DNA from: Pelomyxa schiedti
Taxonomy: Eukaryota > Evosea > Pelobiontida > Pelomyxidae
Length of the DNA: 64,000 bases
Reading direction: 5' to 3'
Assembly (NCBI GenBank): GCA_020536535.1
Contig: JAHLWZ010000093.1
Coordinates: 29,234 to 93,233, forward strand
Shown here in pieces: positions 9,531 through 20,535 of the stretch. Within the stretch, counting starts at the first letter, position 1; every line of letters begins with the position of its first letter. The notes under the pieces are model-generated. The model was not told the DNA's origin and did no database searches. It saw only the letters and a program-made list of their open reading frames with translations. The translations under genes and the position numbers were made by a program.

Positions 9531-12500
9531 TTAATAGAAGGCTTGTTGTTGATATGTTCCCATGTTCATTCCTGGTTGCTGTGGGTATGTCATGGTGGGT
9601 TGCTGTTGGTATGGAATTCCGGGCATAGTGGACATTGTATTCTGTTGCTGCTGGAAGGGCATGCCCCCCATTGGAATTCCCGGCATTGTGGGTGTTTGCT
9701 GTTGGAAGGTATTATTTGGTGGGTATTGTTGCTGTTGGTAGGTATTGTAGCCGGTATTAGTCATGGGAATCTGTTGTTGTGGGTAGGCTGTGGTATTACT
9801 GTTGTACATTGGGGTTTGTGTGTTCATCATCATTCCGGTGTTCATGCTGTTGTTGTATCCCATCGGTGTGCTGGTATTATAACCGGATTGCATTGGAATT
9901 TGTGGTTGTGTGTAGGGCTGAGAGGAAGTATTGGAATAGGAGTTGTATTGATTGGTGGAATACGTGTTGTTCATAACTATGTTGAATAAATTAATGCCGG
10001 ACTGAAAAGGGCAGAGTACCTTGCGGGGATCCATATGAGCCATACGACTCATAGGTGACGCAGGATTTGCTCTTAAAGTTGTGTCAATGTAGAGTAGGGA
10101 AAAGAAGAAGGTTTACAGCCGTCCAGTTCGTGGGTGAGTTCCAGTCGAAGTCAAAGGTCTGTGTGAATTGTTATGAGTAAAATGAAGAAGGTGGGAAACC
10201 TGAGAGGTTGATGGGGGGGCCTGATAATAAGAATTCGTGGGCATACTTGGTGTAGAACCATAAGTTGTGCTGGGGTACGGAGAGGCGTAGGTATTAGAAG
10301 TTGGGGTGGGGGTGTAGGTCATTGGGCTGATTGCTGGATTTGGAGGACTGACAGTGGAAGGCGTGAAGGCAGTTGGTGATGGGATAGTCGGAACTACACG
10401 CTTGCTTCCCCCAGGTTGAATTCTTCCCGGTTCGAACTCCTAAAGAAATTAGGTGTGGCAAAAAGTTACCTTTTTGTCATACTACGGAAGTTGCCTTTCC
10501 TACTTCTCCGATTTGTAGAGTTTGTAGACAGAATGCCGAGAAGACAAAACTGCATTCCTCATTCGGGTCAAATGTGGCAGGGAGAACGATATAACTGGTT
10601 TGTGGGGCCAAGGTAATCTCTCTTCCAACTGGATAATTAGATGGAAAACCGTGTCGTTGCATAAACACCTTCTCGGCTGTTAATATAACTCTCTGATCTA
10701 CTGTGAAGTGAGGCCTTGGAACCAGCTTTGATTCGTGTTGAGGTATCTACACAAAATTGATATGACAAGGATATGAGGTGACCAGCACCTGCAACTTTGA
10801 AAACAAGGAGACCAATACTAAATAGCTCAGCGTCACTTACAGTACTAGTCGGACTTCTTATCCACCTTCTGTCCTCTTGTGAGACAGAAACCTGAAACAA
10901 ATATGGGAAGAGAATAAAAAGTGACATCATACAAATGCTGTAACTTCAGAGGGATTGGGATTTGTCATAAAGAACCTTTCAATATTAAGAAATTTCAAGC
11001 AGGTGACCAGAATACTGAGGGTTGTTTATCCAGGAAGTATGGTTTTGGCATCCACCAGCAGATGTGCCTTTCCACGCACCATAAATCCTCCATGCATTCC
11101 AGATGTCACCAACAGCATCTTGGTATAAGTGACAGATGATGAGCTGGAACCAGTGAGAAGAATCGAAAAAAGAAACTGCACACTTTCGTGAAATTTCTCT
11201 TGAAGTCTCGCCAGGACATCCTGGATTGAGGTAAGCACAATAGAACACCTCAAGGATCCAACCAAAATGACCCGTCATCTTCGAAAGTGACGGGAATTGC
11301 AATCTGTCTCATCACATCTTGGGTCCACTCAGAGCTATTATCACTCCACGCTCCTGCGTATACTCATAAGTAAAAGAAAAAAAAATAGAGCAAGATCAAC
11401 CCTTCCATTCTCTTTCTCCCCATGGATTTCTCAACTTAATCAACCTGATGGAAGATTTTTTATTTAACGGGCTGTTTGATTTTTCTGTACCTTTCCCTTG
11501 GTCTTGTTATTTCTTGGGCATAAATAATGGAGTACGCATGATTTGCTAATAGCTACACATATAAGGGAATTTGTTAATAAGTGTATTTGTACCCCAGTAG
11601 CGCGAATTTCGGATTCTGGTTTGGCTGTAGTCGAAACTGCTGAGCATCCAAGCAGCCAGCCTACTTAGGGTTAGTCTCAACCGCGGAAAAGAAATTAATA
11701 CATTCATTGAGGGCCTTCTGAATCGCTGACCACTCATCACCTTGTGGAGACATATCGTTATTTTCACAAACACCTCCAGTCAAATCCGCAAAAGCAACTT
11801 CATTGGCGGTAAGAGCGGGTGCCAACTCAATAAGAAAACTTACATGCGATAGAACCCGATGCTATTGCATTGTAGCTGCCATGTAACTTCGCATAGGCTA
11901 AACAAGTAAATTTGTATAGCAAATAAAGTAAAAGGTAAACCTTTTTCAATGAGAGGTACCCACAACTCGTTTACATCACTGCAACTGGCAAATATTGGAC
12001 GATTATTCCGCGTTGGAATGAAATCATCAATGAAAACTAGTCTAAGAATCTAAGATGAGAGGGAATCGCATAACGGGGTTTACCTCCATGCACCTTCCTT
12101 GAAAAATTTGAATATATAGTAGCCCATTTCAGGGTGCTCAGCGATAATGAGTTGTTTTATTCTAATGTACGAATTCAGTCTACTTAAAGAATGAAGGAAA
12201 GTTGTACAGGTCAGCCCTATTTGCAATTGTAGCCAGAGCACCCAGGAACCAACAATCACCTGAAAAGGTGTTAAAAAAAATGGAGTTAAGCACAACGAAA
12301 TTGACCCAAATCTCCTTGAATAACATCATCTGCACAAGTGCCACTCAAAAACATGTTTGGATTCTTTGCGTACTGACATGGTCGCTTCCAAGTTACACCT
12401 GTTTCACAGTCAATACACATTACCATATGCACTCACAGCATTAGAAACAAACCAGAGGTGTCAGTCTGGCAATGAGCCTGCAGTGATGAACTGCCTATGA

Positions 12501-12755
12501 TTGACCTCTCCACTGGAGGGAAGTCCTGATCCCTAAACTTTCCATCTCCCTTTTTAATACTACAGTAAGTGCACTCAATAGCATTGTGAAAGGGAGAACA
12601 AAAAAAAAAATAACACAGATAACGTGCACACAAAAATTCAAGGGCATTATTGTCACGTCACCAATGACTTGTGGGAATCGTGTACACACCGAAGACGAGC
12701 AGACATAACGAAGTTGTGTCTCCAACTGACTTAGTGCACTCACTGGTTGCCACAT
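9531..12755 (-). CDS. calpain-like cysteine protease with Asn/Gln/Tyr/Pro tail
   Basis: Read right to left. The N-terminal exon is short, then KFRDQDFPPVERSIIG, WKRPCQYAKNPNMFLSG, and the catalytic Cys in GDCWFLGALATIANRADL (Cys codon 12252-12254). PEMGYYIFKFFKEGAWR, EKAYAKLHGSYNAI, DLTGGVCENNDMSPQ and GAWSDNSSEWTQDV complete the CysPc domain. The calpain type-beta-sandwich follows (WKGTSAGGCQNHTSWINNPQY and YPVGREITLAPQTSYIVL). The C-terminal 270 or so residues (9531-10440) are Pro/Thr/Ser then Asn/Gln/Tyr/Met/Pro low-complexity sequence with no penta-EF-hand. Calpains are intracellular Ca2+-dependent regulatory proteases. The active-site His and Asn fall in the exons around 11280-11840; the NHAY-type motif was not read cleanly, but WSDNS is present. 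It is convergent with XPD, 18 bases apart. Confidence 0.88.
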
Positions 12756-12931
12756 GTTGTCCTTGTATCACAATAATTGATGTGAAACTACCCACGCGCC
12801 AACGTTCGATTTGACGAATCGTTACTTTTGGTATTGTTTGGGAAAAAGCAAAGAACAAAGGAACAAAGGGGAAATAACTACTGTGCAAAAAAGTACTTGT
12901 TGATGATGATGTGAAGTGTGTTGTGGTGGGT

Positions 12932-13739
12932 CTATGGGCCAGAGGTGGAGCCAGAGGTTTCCTCAACACCGCAGTATGTGTCGTTCTTGCCGGTGAGAAG
13001 GATGGCTACGATCAGTCCGTACAGGGCAAGGGCCTCACTGAAGATCAGGATCAGCACCATGGCAATGTACAGTCTTGGCTGCTGTGCTGTAGCGCGGACA
13101 CCGCTGTCTCCAACAATGCCAATGGCCATACCTTAATTATGCGCGTGAGTGAGGTGGCCAATTTATAGAGGTAATATTCGTAGTTTAAGTGGGTAATTGA
13201 AAGCCTACCGGCAGCCATTCCGCTCAGACCTACAGTGAGACCGGACCCCAGGTCAAGGAAGGCGCGCATAAGAGTGTAGTTCTTGTCGGGGGAAACTGCA
13301 CATCGTTAGACACAGTTTGCATAGAGTGATTGCATACTGTTGCCCAGCACGATGACACAGACGATCAGTCCATAAATACCAATGACACCAGCAAAAATGA
13401 CAGGGATAATGGCCTTTATCGATATTAGAGAAAAGAACACTGTCATGAATGAGGCTCGCCTTCATGACAAGTTCTGGTTTCATAACTCCCATACTGCTAA
13501 TGCCAACGCTAGCCTTGGCGGTGCCGTAAGCAGCACCAACGACTAGAAAAGAGAGTGTTAGTGATATTGCATTGACGGAATAGTGTGGTTGAGTTAGGCA
13601 AAAAAGATCAAGCGGAGTGGAACGCACCACAGAAGACCAGTGATGCCGTGACTCCCATACTGCCAAAGAATGGGGCGTAGGCTGGGCATGCATCGTTTAT
13701 TGTTCTACCAGCAAGTGCGAGGAGAAGTGAGAGTAACAT
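12932..13739 (-). CDS. V-type ATPase 16-kDa proteolipid subunit c
   Basis: Five or so short exons encode the four-helix proteolipid of the V-ATPase rotor, which carries protons across endomembranes. The start [11 protein letters not shown] is followed by [19 protein letters not shown] (TM1), [19 protein letters not shown] (TM2 loop), a [19 protein letters not shown] exon (TM2/3), [30 protein letters not shown], and TM4 with the essential proton-carrying Glu in [20 protein letters not shown]. The N-terminus is somewhat longer and more hydrophobic than in yeast or animal subunit c and may be a cleaved or extra segment. The C-terminal tail after TM4 is about 20 residues. All hallmark residues are intact. 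Confidence 0.95.
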
Positions 13740-14155
13740 TCTTCGGTGCAATAAGTAAAACTACAGACAAAAAAAAAAAAAAAAAACCGACATAACAACA
13801 CAAACAACGCATGTATGACAAAAACACGGCGGGGGTCAGTCAACCTTGTACGTAGATCTGCGACGGGCTGTGTGCACTACCTTTTTGCTTTGATTTTTAT
13901 AACAGAATGCACGGAACACAAGTTTGCACTGAACGTCAACCTGCGCAGTTGCACTATCTTCTAGAAAGAAAAATAGAAATTTAGAGCCAGGCATCTGGAA
14001 CCATCACCTCAACGAACACCGTTCGGCCCTGGAGATCTCCAGAAGGTACCCTCAATCTTCTTCTCCCTCCCCACCCACCAAAGAGATGCGCACAGCTTGG
14101 CTGATACCCCCCAACAAAAAGTGATGGACAATTTTTCCTTGTTATTTGCTCGTGG
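13740..14155. other. divergent intergenic region
   Basis: Lies between the starts of V-ATPase subunit c (-) and TFIIF-alpha (+), so it should hold both promoters. I see a poly-A run at about 13768-13786, short AT-rich patches and no open frame worth calling. No recognisable RNA gene. Confidence 0.6.
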
Positions 14156-17100
14156 ATGTTTTACACACAACAACCACGCAACACTCCACCACCGCCCAAC
14201 ACCACCACCAATGCTAGTAACCCAAACACCCATCATCATCAGCAGCGAGGGTACGCACCTCTCGGCCTCTACCAGCCACAGCAGCTGACCATGCCCCCCG
14301 CCGCAGCGCTGGCCCAGACCGCATCGCCCCCGCCCCCGCTGTCTGTCATGGGCGCCATGCCCATGTCCCTCAGATCCACACAACAGCAGCCACCACCCCC
14401 CACCACAGCAACGACAACCACAACAGCTAGCAGGGGATACAACAACAGCAACAACTACCCCCAACTGGGAATGGGAATGGGATCGGGACTGGGGATGGGG
14501 CCGATGCCCCCACGCCAGATGCCACTCCAGCTGCAACAACAACAAGTGGGGGTTGCCGACATGACAATGACCACGGGGATGGGGAGGGGAATCGAGGGTG
14601 CCAGTGAATTTGATGGCTGCGGGGGGGGAGGGGGAGAGGGGGACAACGCAGCGGGGGGCACGGGGACGAGGACGGGGGAGGAGGCGCCGCCTGGGGTGCC
14701 ATTGACGTCTTTCTTACATGGTGCGTGGTTGGGGGAAGCCCATCGATTTGATTACTGCTGTTTGTTGTCGTTGAGTTGACATCCCATTAGTTGACCAATC
14801 GTCGTACCACTTGCTGAGGTTTGTTCATGAAAAAGTGGTCAAGGGGAAGAGCACGGTGGACCCACTGACCTGGGCCAATCCTGTTGTGCTCGAACGCGAT
14901 GCGACTGATATACAGCATGCTGCTAGGCAACGACTGGGGGCTGCAAAGCGTGCTGCAAAAGTTGGTCCCCTCCTCTTTTTCTCTATTTGTTTAGTTTTTG
15001 TTTCGAAGGCATCAAAACTTTTCATTTTTTTTTTTTTTTTGTAAAAAGATGTTATTCTATTGTAAGTAAGTAAAAATAGTTTCTGCCTTAGTTTACGACT
15101 TTAATGATGTACCCGCTAATGGAATATTGAGGCACTAGAATTCAATCCAAGGCTGAAAGATACAGAGGAGGCTGCACAAAAGAAAAAGGAGGCCGATATT
15201 GCTCAATACACAGTGGATCACCTTCCCGAGACTATAAAGAACGGTGTTCACGAAAGAACAACAAAACAGGAGAAGGAATTGATACAAACGTTGCCTATGG
15301 TCCTTCATGATTCTGCTGATAATCAGTTTGAGGGTATTCACTAACATTACTGACGACAAAACTCATCAAATCTGCACCCCCCAGGTCGTGCAGAGGAGCA
15401 AAGTGGTAGTTATGTCTTGTTTGTTGAAAAGAACACCGAGAAAGGACGTACTTTATTTGTCGTTCCTGTTTCACAGTGGTACACCTTCAAACGAAAGTCA
15501 AAGGTCATACCAATGTCTCTGGATGAGGGTATTCTGGTGTTTGATTTTCTTCTTGTTACTCACTTTTTTTTTCAGCCGAAATGAGGATGAAGGACAAGTG
15601 TTAGTCTATACTCTTATTCACTCTTCTATGTGACTAGACTTTCTTATTATGGTACAGTTAAGCTCATTCCAGTGGGACGCAGTAAAGAAAAAGATGCAAA
15701 TGATGAGGACCCAGCCCCCAAAAAAGCGTCATCCGAGCAAGTGGATTTCACAGTCGATGCCAAGGATGACGCAGAGGACTACGAACTCAGAATGTCAGTT
15801 TTTGGGGACGACCTGGACACAACTGGCTATGATGAAGAGGAACAAGAAGAGGAGAATCAAGAAACGTTATCACGCAAAAATTATCTGAGAGAAGTAGCCC
15901 AAGAGCGAGAAGACGCTAGTGAGTATCCCGGAAACATAATCTGTTACTGACCGCACCCAGATAAGCAAGTGGGTGAATCCAAGCCCCACAAACTGGAAAA
16001 ACCAGCTGATCAAGCAGATGATCCTGAAAATGCAGCAGATGTTGAACCTGAGTGGGATGACGATAAGGAGGGCGAGGATGATGAGGGTGGTGAAGAAGTA
16101 ACGCCACTGCTCTATGTAAAAACAATTTAACAAGAACCAGGGTGAGAATAAAGAGAAAATCCCTACAATGGGTGGTACTCTAATTTCCCAAACTGTCCAA
16201 TCTGTACCTCTTCTCAAAGCTGGAAAGGAAATACACCGTACAGTAAAGAAGCATACAGTGAAAGGTACTACATTGACACACTATTCTATTGTTACCCTAA
16301 GGGCACACATCTCCAGATAAATCCAGTGAAGTACCTCAAGAAAATGGAGTACAAACATTATCTTCTGTAGACATAAAATGACATTACAATGCAGGAAACA
16401 GCAAGTGCAGCAAGCAGCTCTGCTCAGAACAAAAGTGCGGAAGCAATGGCAGCCCTACTTGCGCAGAAAAACATAGACCCAACAACCGGAAAACGCAAGC
16501 GAGGGAGACCAAGAAAGGAGGTACGAATTCCCCATCCCTTAAGTGTTTAAATTATTATGCCAATCCATCCGATCCAATCCATCCGATCCAATTCATGTTT
16601 AATGAATCCCTTGAATATAAGATAAACGCTAATCACTCACCAAAGTACTAATCAATTTCCGCTACAGCACACACAACCTACACCAAGCAAGACGCGGAAG
16701 AAGGCACCAGGAGAATCACCAACGGCCGCCAAGTCCGGCGATACTCAACCGGCTACAGCACCCACCCCCGGCTGTGATATCTCTGAAGAAGATATAAGGA
16801 GAATATTCGTGGAGTTCAACAACAGTATGTCCTTGACCACAATGAAAGAACAATTCGCCAAATACATGACCACGGCAGAAAAGAAAACCAGGTACCCCCC
16901 CCCAACAAACCCGGAATAAATCCCTACTTGAATTACAAGATCAACACTTACAACACGGATTCTCACTCTCACCTTAGTGTCATTGCTCTTATAAAACGAG
17001 TTGCCAAGCAGGTAGAGAAAGGCGGAACCAAATTCTACACCCTGCGCTGACACCAAAGCGCCCCCCACCCTCAAACACATCGCAATTTTTGGCAGATTGG

Positions 17101-17192
17101 AAAAATTAGATCTCGCTCCCCGATTACGACTGTTAATTAAGAAAACTACCCCGACTGTGCATGAACGACGACATCGTAGCACTACTTTTTAA
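14156..17192 (+). CDS. GTF2F1: transcription factor TFIIF alpha subunit (RAP74)
   Basis: TFIIF-alpha helps RNA polymerase II start and elongate. After a low-complexity N-terminal exon (14156-14719; Gln/Pro/Thr/Gly/Met-rich, about 190 aa and not typical of the family) comes the dimerisation fold: LLRFVHEKVVKGKSTVDP, NPVVLERDA, ALEFNPRLKDTEEAAQKKK, SYVLFVEKNTEKGRTLFVVP, SQWYTFKRKSKVIPMSLDEA. The last pieces match the RAP74 'SYYIFT...FPVHNWYNF...TAEEAEE' pattern. A long acidic/basic middle follows (15630-16100), then an AT-hook-like KRKRGRPRK and the C-terminal winged helix (CDISEEDIRRIFVEFNN, MSLTTMKEQFAKYM, LEKLDLAPRLRLLIKKTTPT). The stop is at 17190-17192. Identification rests on the paired N- and C-terminal domains. 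Several intron borders in the acidic part are approximate. Confidence 0.85.
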
Positions 17193-17196
17193 CCAC

Positions 17197-19425
17197 ATGA
17201 ACACACCACAGCACCACCACCACCAGCAGCAGCAGCAACCCAAAGCCCAACCGGCAGCCTCCACGCCCCAGCAGACGACAAGGAACGCGGCGGCGGCCTC
17301 TGCGGCGGCCCCCCCACGCGCGTCGCCGTCGCAGCAGCAACCTCCACCGCCCCCCCGTGGCGCCCTTCCCCCACACCCCGCGCAGCAGACGCCCCCTACG
17401 ACCGCAACGCCGCCGCCGACGCAGCTGCAGCAACAGCAGCAGCATCGCAGCGTGGTGGGCCGCGATGCCGTCGGGGTGATCGACCTCACCGACGAGGAGA
17501 TCCCCCCGTCTCCCCCGACCGACGCCGTGGGGGGTTTCCCTCCCACGCCCCCCCTCAAGCATGAGCAGCCCCCACCGCCACCACCACCACCACAACAACA
17601 ACCACAACCCCAGCAGCAGCAGCAGGGGCCACCAGCAGAACGAGGAGGGGGACGGGGAGGGGGAGGAGGAAGGGGAGGGGCGGGGGGGGAGCTGGGGGCG
17701 GCGGGGACAACAAGCGCGGCGACAGGGGGAAACACCGTCGGCGGCGCGGCTAACAACAACAATAACAACAACAGTGACACAGGGACAGGGACAGGGAGAG
17801 GGGGAGGAGGAGGAGGGGATGTTGCGCACCACAACCTGTTGGCAGCATTTATGGTTGCTGCTGCTGTGGGGGGTGTTGGTGTTGCTGCTGCCCCTGTTGG
17901 TGGCGGTGGCGGGGTTGGCCTTGGGAATGTATCCTGTGTGGGTGGTGGAGATACTGTTCCTTCTACTACAACAACTACCACTTCACAAAAGAGAAATGAA
18001 CTTGAACAAAAGGCAAATGTAGAGGAAACCATGGAACCCCCGCCGTCCCATCATGATTCCACAAGAGCAACTACAACAAACACTGCAAGTCAATTGAACG
18101 CAATCAATCAAATTCCCAATCAGAAGCGAAACCATGGTACTGGCACTGTGAATAACAACACCGAGGCGCCAACTAGTAGCACTACTACACCAGAGAGCCA
18201 AATGATGCCCCCACCAAAGGGGCCTCTCCAGTCAAGCACCGCTGCCGCAGCACCACCAGACCCGGAAAGTGACACTCCTTTGGCTGTCTGAATCCTGTTC
18301 TTCCTATTCACTTTGAACCTAACTTCTGCTACTAAAGGGAACTAAGAGGGCAAAAGAATCTGACCAACCTCGTGGCCCTCCTGCCGGCCCCAAAAAAGTG
18401 TGTCGCATATCTTCCAACTGTGACTTATTACTTATAAACAACATAGATGAAACGAATACAACTGACTATGGGTAAGTGCCTTTGCCTTTCTTTCACCTGG
18501 AATACTTAAACCCATCTTAGGTGCAGTATTGGCGAAAGTGGGAGAAAGAATTGATGAGACTGAACAAACTTGTGTAAAAAGCACGCAAAAAGCTTTTGGG
18601 GAGATGATGGAAGCCTTCAATCAGGCGCATCCACCCGGTTTCTTTGATGAAGTATAAACTGAATATTAACAGTCTAAACAATACAGCCACCCAACAACGC
18701 GTAAATGACTTGCAACATGTGGGGACAGTGATGGAGCAGCTTACAAAAGTTTGAGTCAATTCTACTCTCCTGACAACTAACATATCCAAGACCCTTCAAC
18801 TTTTTAAAGCACGGCGAGCATCTGGTTGTTTTTCACATATTTCTTTTATTTGCTTACAACTTAACCAGGTGGAACTGCCAAATTGGATGAAGAAAGAGCT
18901 AAACGGGTGGAACTAGAAGCCAAACTTGTTGAATCAGAAAACAAACGGGCTGAAGCGGAAGCCAGAGTCGAGGAGATGTCCACCCAGATGAAAGAAACAC
19001 TGGCAAAAGTCCAAGAATTGCAGGCCCAACTCGCGGATGTAGGAACACAGCTAAAAGGTTCCTCTTTTCCCTTGTGCGCCGCACATTAGTTAACGGCAAT
19101 TGCAGAAGTAGTTCTCCAAAAATCCGCTGCAGAAGAAAGAGTTAAGGTGAAATCCCAAGAAGCCGAGACTGCCCAAAAGCAACTAGGTAATTGCCCTTCT
19201 AATTTCCGAGATAATCATACACTGATGCAGCAACCTCACACACTTCCCCCTTCACACTACTTACAACAAATAGATATGTTTAAATCATTTCTCAGTCAAG
19301 TAAACACGGCACTGGGTGTTGCACCACCAGGAGCAAATACTGCCACTACAGCAACCACTTCAACAAAAACAACTGCAACCCCTGCTCCTGAAAAGGACAA
19401 GGACATGACTACTGACAACTCCTGA
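17197..19425 (+). CDS. poly-Gln/Pro/Gly protein with SUMO-interacting motif and coiled coil
   Basis: A first large exon (to about 18278) is GC-rich and encodes His/Gln, Ala, Pro and Gly runs. In its middle is VIDLTDEE, a textbook SUMO-interacting motif (hydrophobic core followed by acids), flanked by SP/TP sites. The frame continues through GT-AG introns (first at about 18279-18328) into GTKRAKESDQPRGPP, a helical exon with AHPPGFFDE, and a strong coiled coil at 18880-19060 (LDEERAKRVELEAKLVES, MKETLAKVQELQAQLADV). It ends in a Thr/Ala tail. Nuclear, SUMO-responsive scaffold is inferred. No family recognised. An in-frame ATG at 17161 overlaps the TFIIF-alpha stop; I prefer 17197, which still leaves only four bases between the genes. 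Confidence 0.65.
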
Positions 19426-19840
19426 TACAAAACAAAAAACCTTGAGAAGAAAATACAAAGACACATTGCTGAACAAGCTTTATTGTGTTTTTACAAAGAC
19501 AAGACAGGGCCATCAGTTCTTCGAAGGACGCTGAAGAAATTGGGGAGAGAACAGGAACCGGGTGACTCGCAAAACCGGTCTTTCTGTTGTGGAAATGTTG
19601 ACAGTGGTTCCCTGCGTCTTCCCTTTATAAATTGTCTGTTGGCGTAGTGGTAGATTGTCTATCTATTCCTCTTGAAGCAGATGCATCCCAGTACCACCAA
19701 CTCAGTGCCATTCCTTTTTTTATAACACCTGTACAGTTACAGTACTAGTTATTTGCACCCTTTCTACGTTTCTGTTCTCATTTGCAAGTATAATGTTGCT
19801 CGCAAACCATACCACTTTTTAACAACATATATATCTCCCA
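19426..19840. other. intergenic region, possible first exon of next gene
   Basis: No clear coding block. It contains an AT-rich polyadenylation-like stretch after 19426, a TTTATAAATT patch at about 19622-19631 that could be a TATA element, and an ATG at about 19681 that may open the next gene. The segment 19639-19703 has ends that pair like a tRNA acceptor stem, but no usable T-arm (see rejected items). Confidence 0.45.
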
Positions 19841-20429
19841 GAAAGTGATGTTGAGCCCGGCTATCAGTATCACATTAGGGTCTATGGCGGGGTGGAACCG
19901 CAATGCAGATCACTAGTTAGCGCATATCCTGACGGCACCAATACCGAGCTGGCATCAAACGACGACGGCACCGGCAGACAAGTACCCCCAAATTAACTTA
20001 TCTTTCTTTTACTTACAACAATCACGAAATCACTGATCCCAGCTGTGGCGATTCGAAGCAATTCCTAGAGTACCTGACCTGTTCTACATACGCGTTGATG
20101 GAGGCATCTCTAACAACCGGTCGCTGCTGAGCTCACCAGCGTCTGGCTGGGGGGATATAGAACTGTGGCCTCAAGACGACAACACCGGCAGACAGAAGTG
20201 GTACGTGAGGCCAATCTCGGGAACCGACAGCGTATACCACGTGATCAGTGCTGGTCCAACAAACTGTATGACTTTCCACTACCCTTCTCCAATAGCTTAC
20301 ATTGTGGATCTAGATCCGTACAATATCATGAGCACACCGGCAGATGGGATCCACGTTGACATGTGGGTGGAGGATGAAGGCAGCGGCCGGCAGAAGTGGG
20401 TCATTTCAAAAAGAGGCTTCTGCTTCTAA
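19841..20429 (+). CDS. beta-trefoil-like (lectin-like) protein with three GRQxW repeats
   Basis: Two exons (19841-19980 and 20042-20429, intron with GTACCC donor and CCCAG acceptor) read ESDVEPGYQYHIRVYGG onward. Three repeats each end in an acidic-Gly-Arg-Gln-Trp signature: DDGTGRQ-LW, DDNTGRQKW and DEGSGRQKW. They alternate with YHIRVYGG / FYIRVDGG type strands. Threefold repetition of about 60-70 residues with a Q-x-W-like motif is how ricin-type and other beta-trefoil carbohydrate or lipid-binding domains look, so a lectin-like role is inferred. No signal peptide was found because the first exon is not located. The ORF ends GFCF at 20429. Confidence 0.55.
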
Positions 20430-20535
20430 TTCCGGGTCCAGCACAACCAAATCTTTCTGTGATGTAGTAAAAGATTATTACATGTGAAGTAGGGATAAGG
20501 ATTTTCTTAGCATCTAAAAAGAAAGAAGTTGCCTT

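Noticed and set aside
9513-9989. + strand ORF opposite the calpain tail
   Set aside because: Leu/Val/His/Trp repeats are the mirror of the Asn/Gln/Met/Pro tail, which joins in phase to a real calpain.
17133-18032. Long - strand open frames opposite the poly-Q/P gene
   Set aside because: Poly-Cys/Val/Gly/Pro translations are the antisense of CAG/CCN repeats.
19639-19703. tRNA-like segment with GTTGGCG ... CACCAAC ends and AGTGGTAGA D-loop-like sequence
   Set aside because: Only about 64 bases, no TTCGA-type T-loop and no proper T-stem, so the B box is missing. At most a chance fold.
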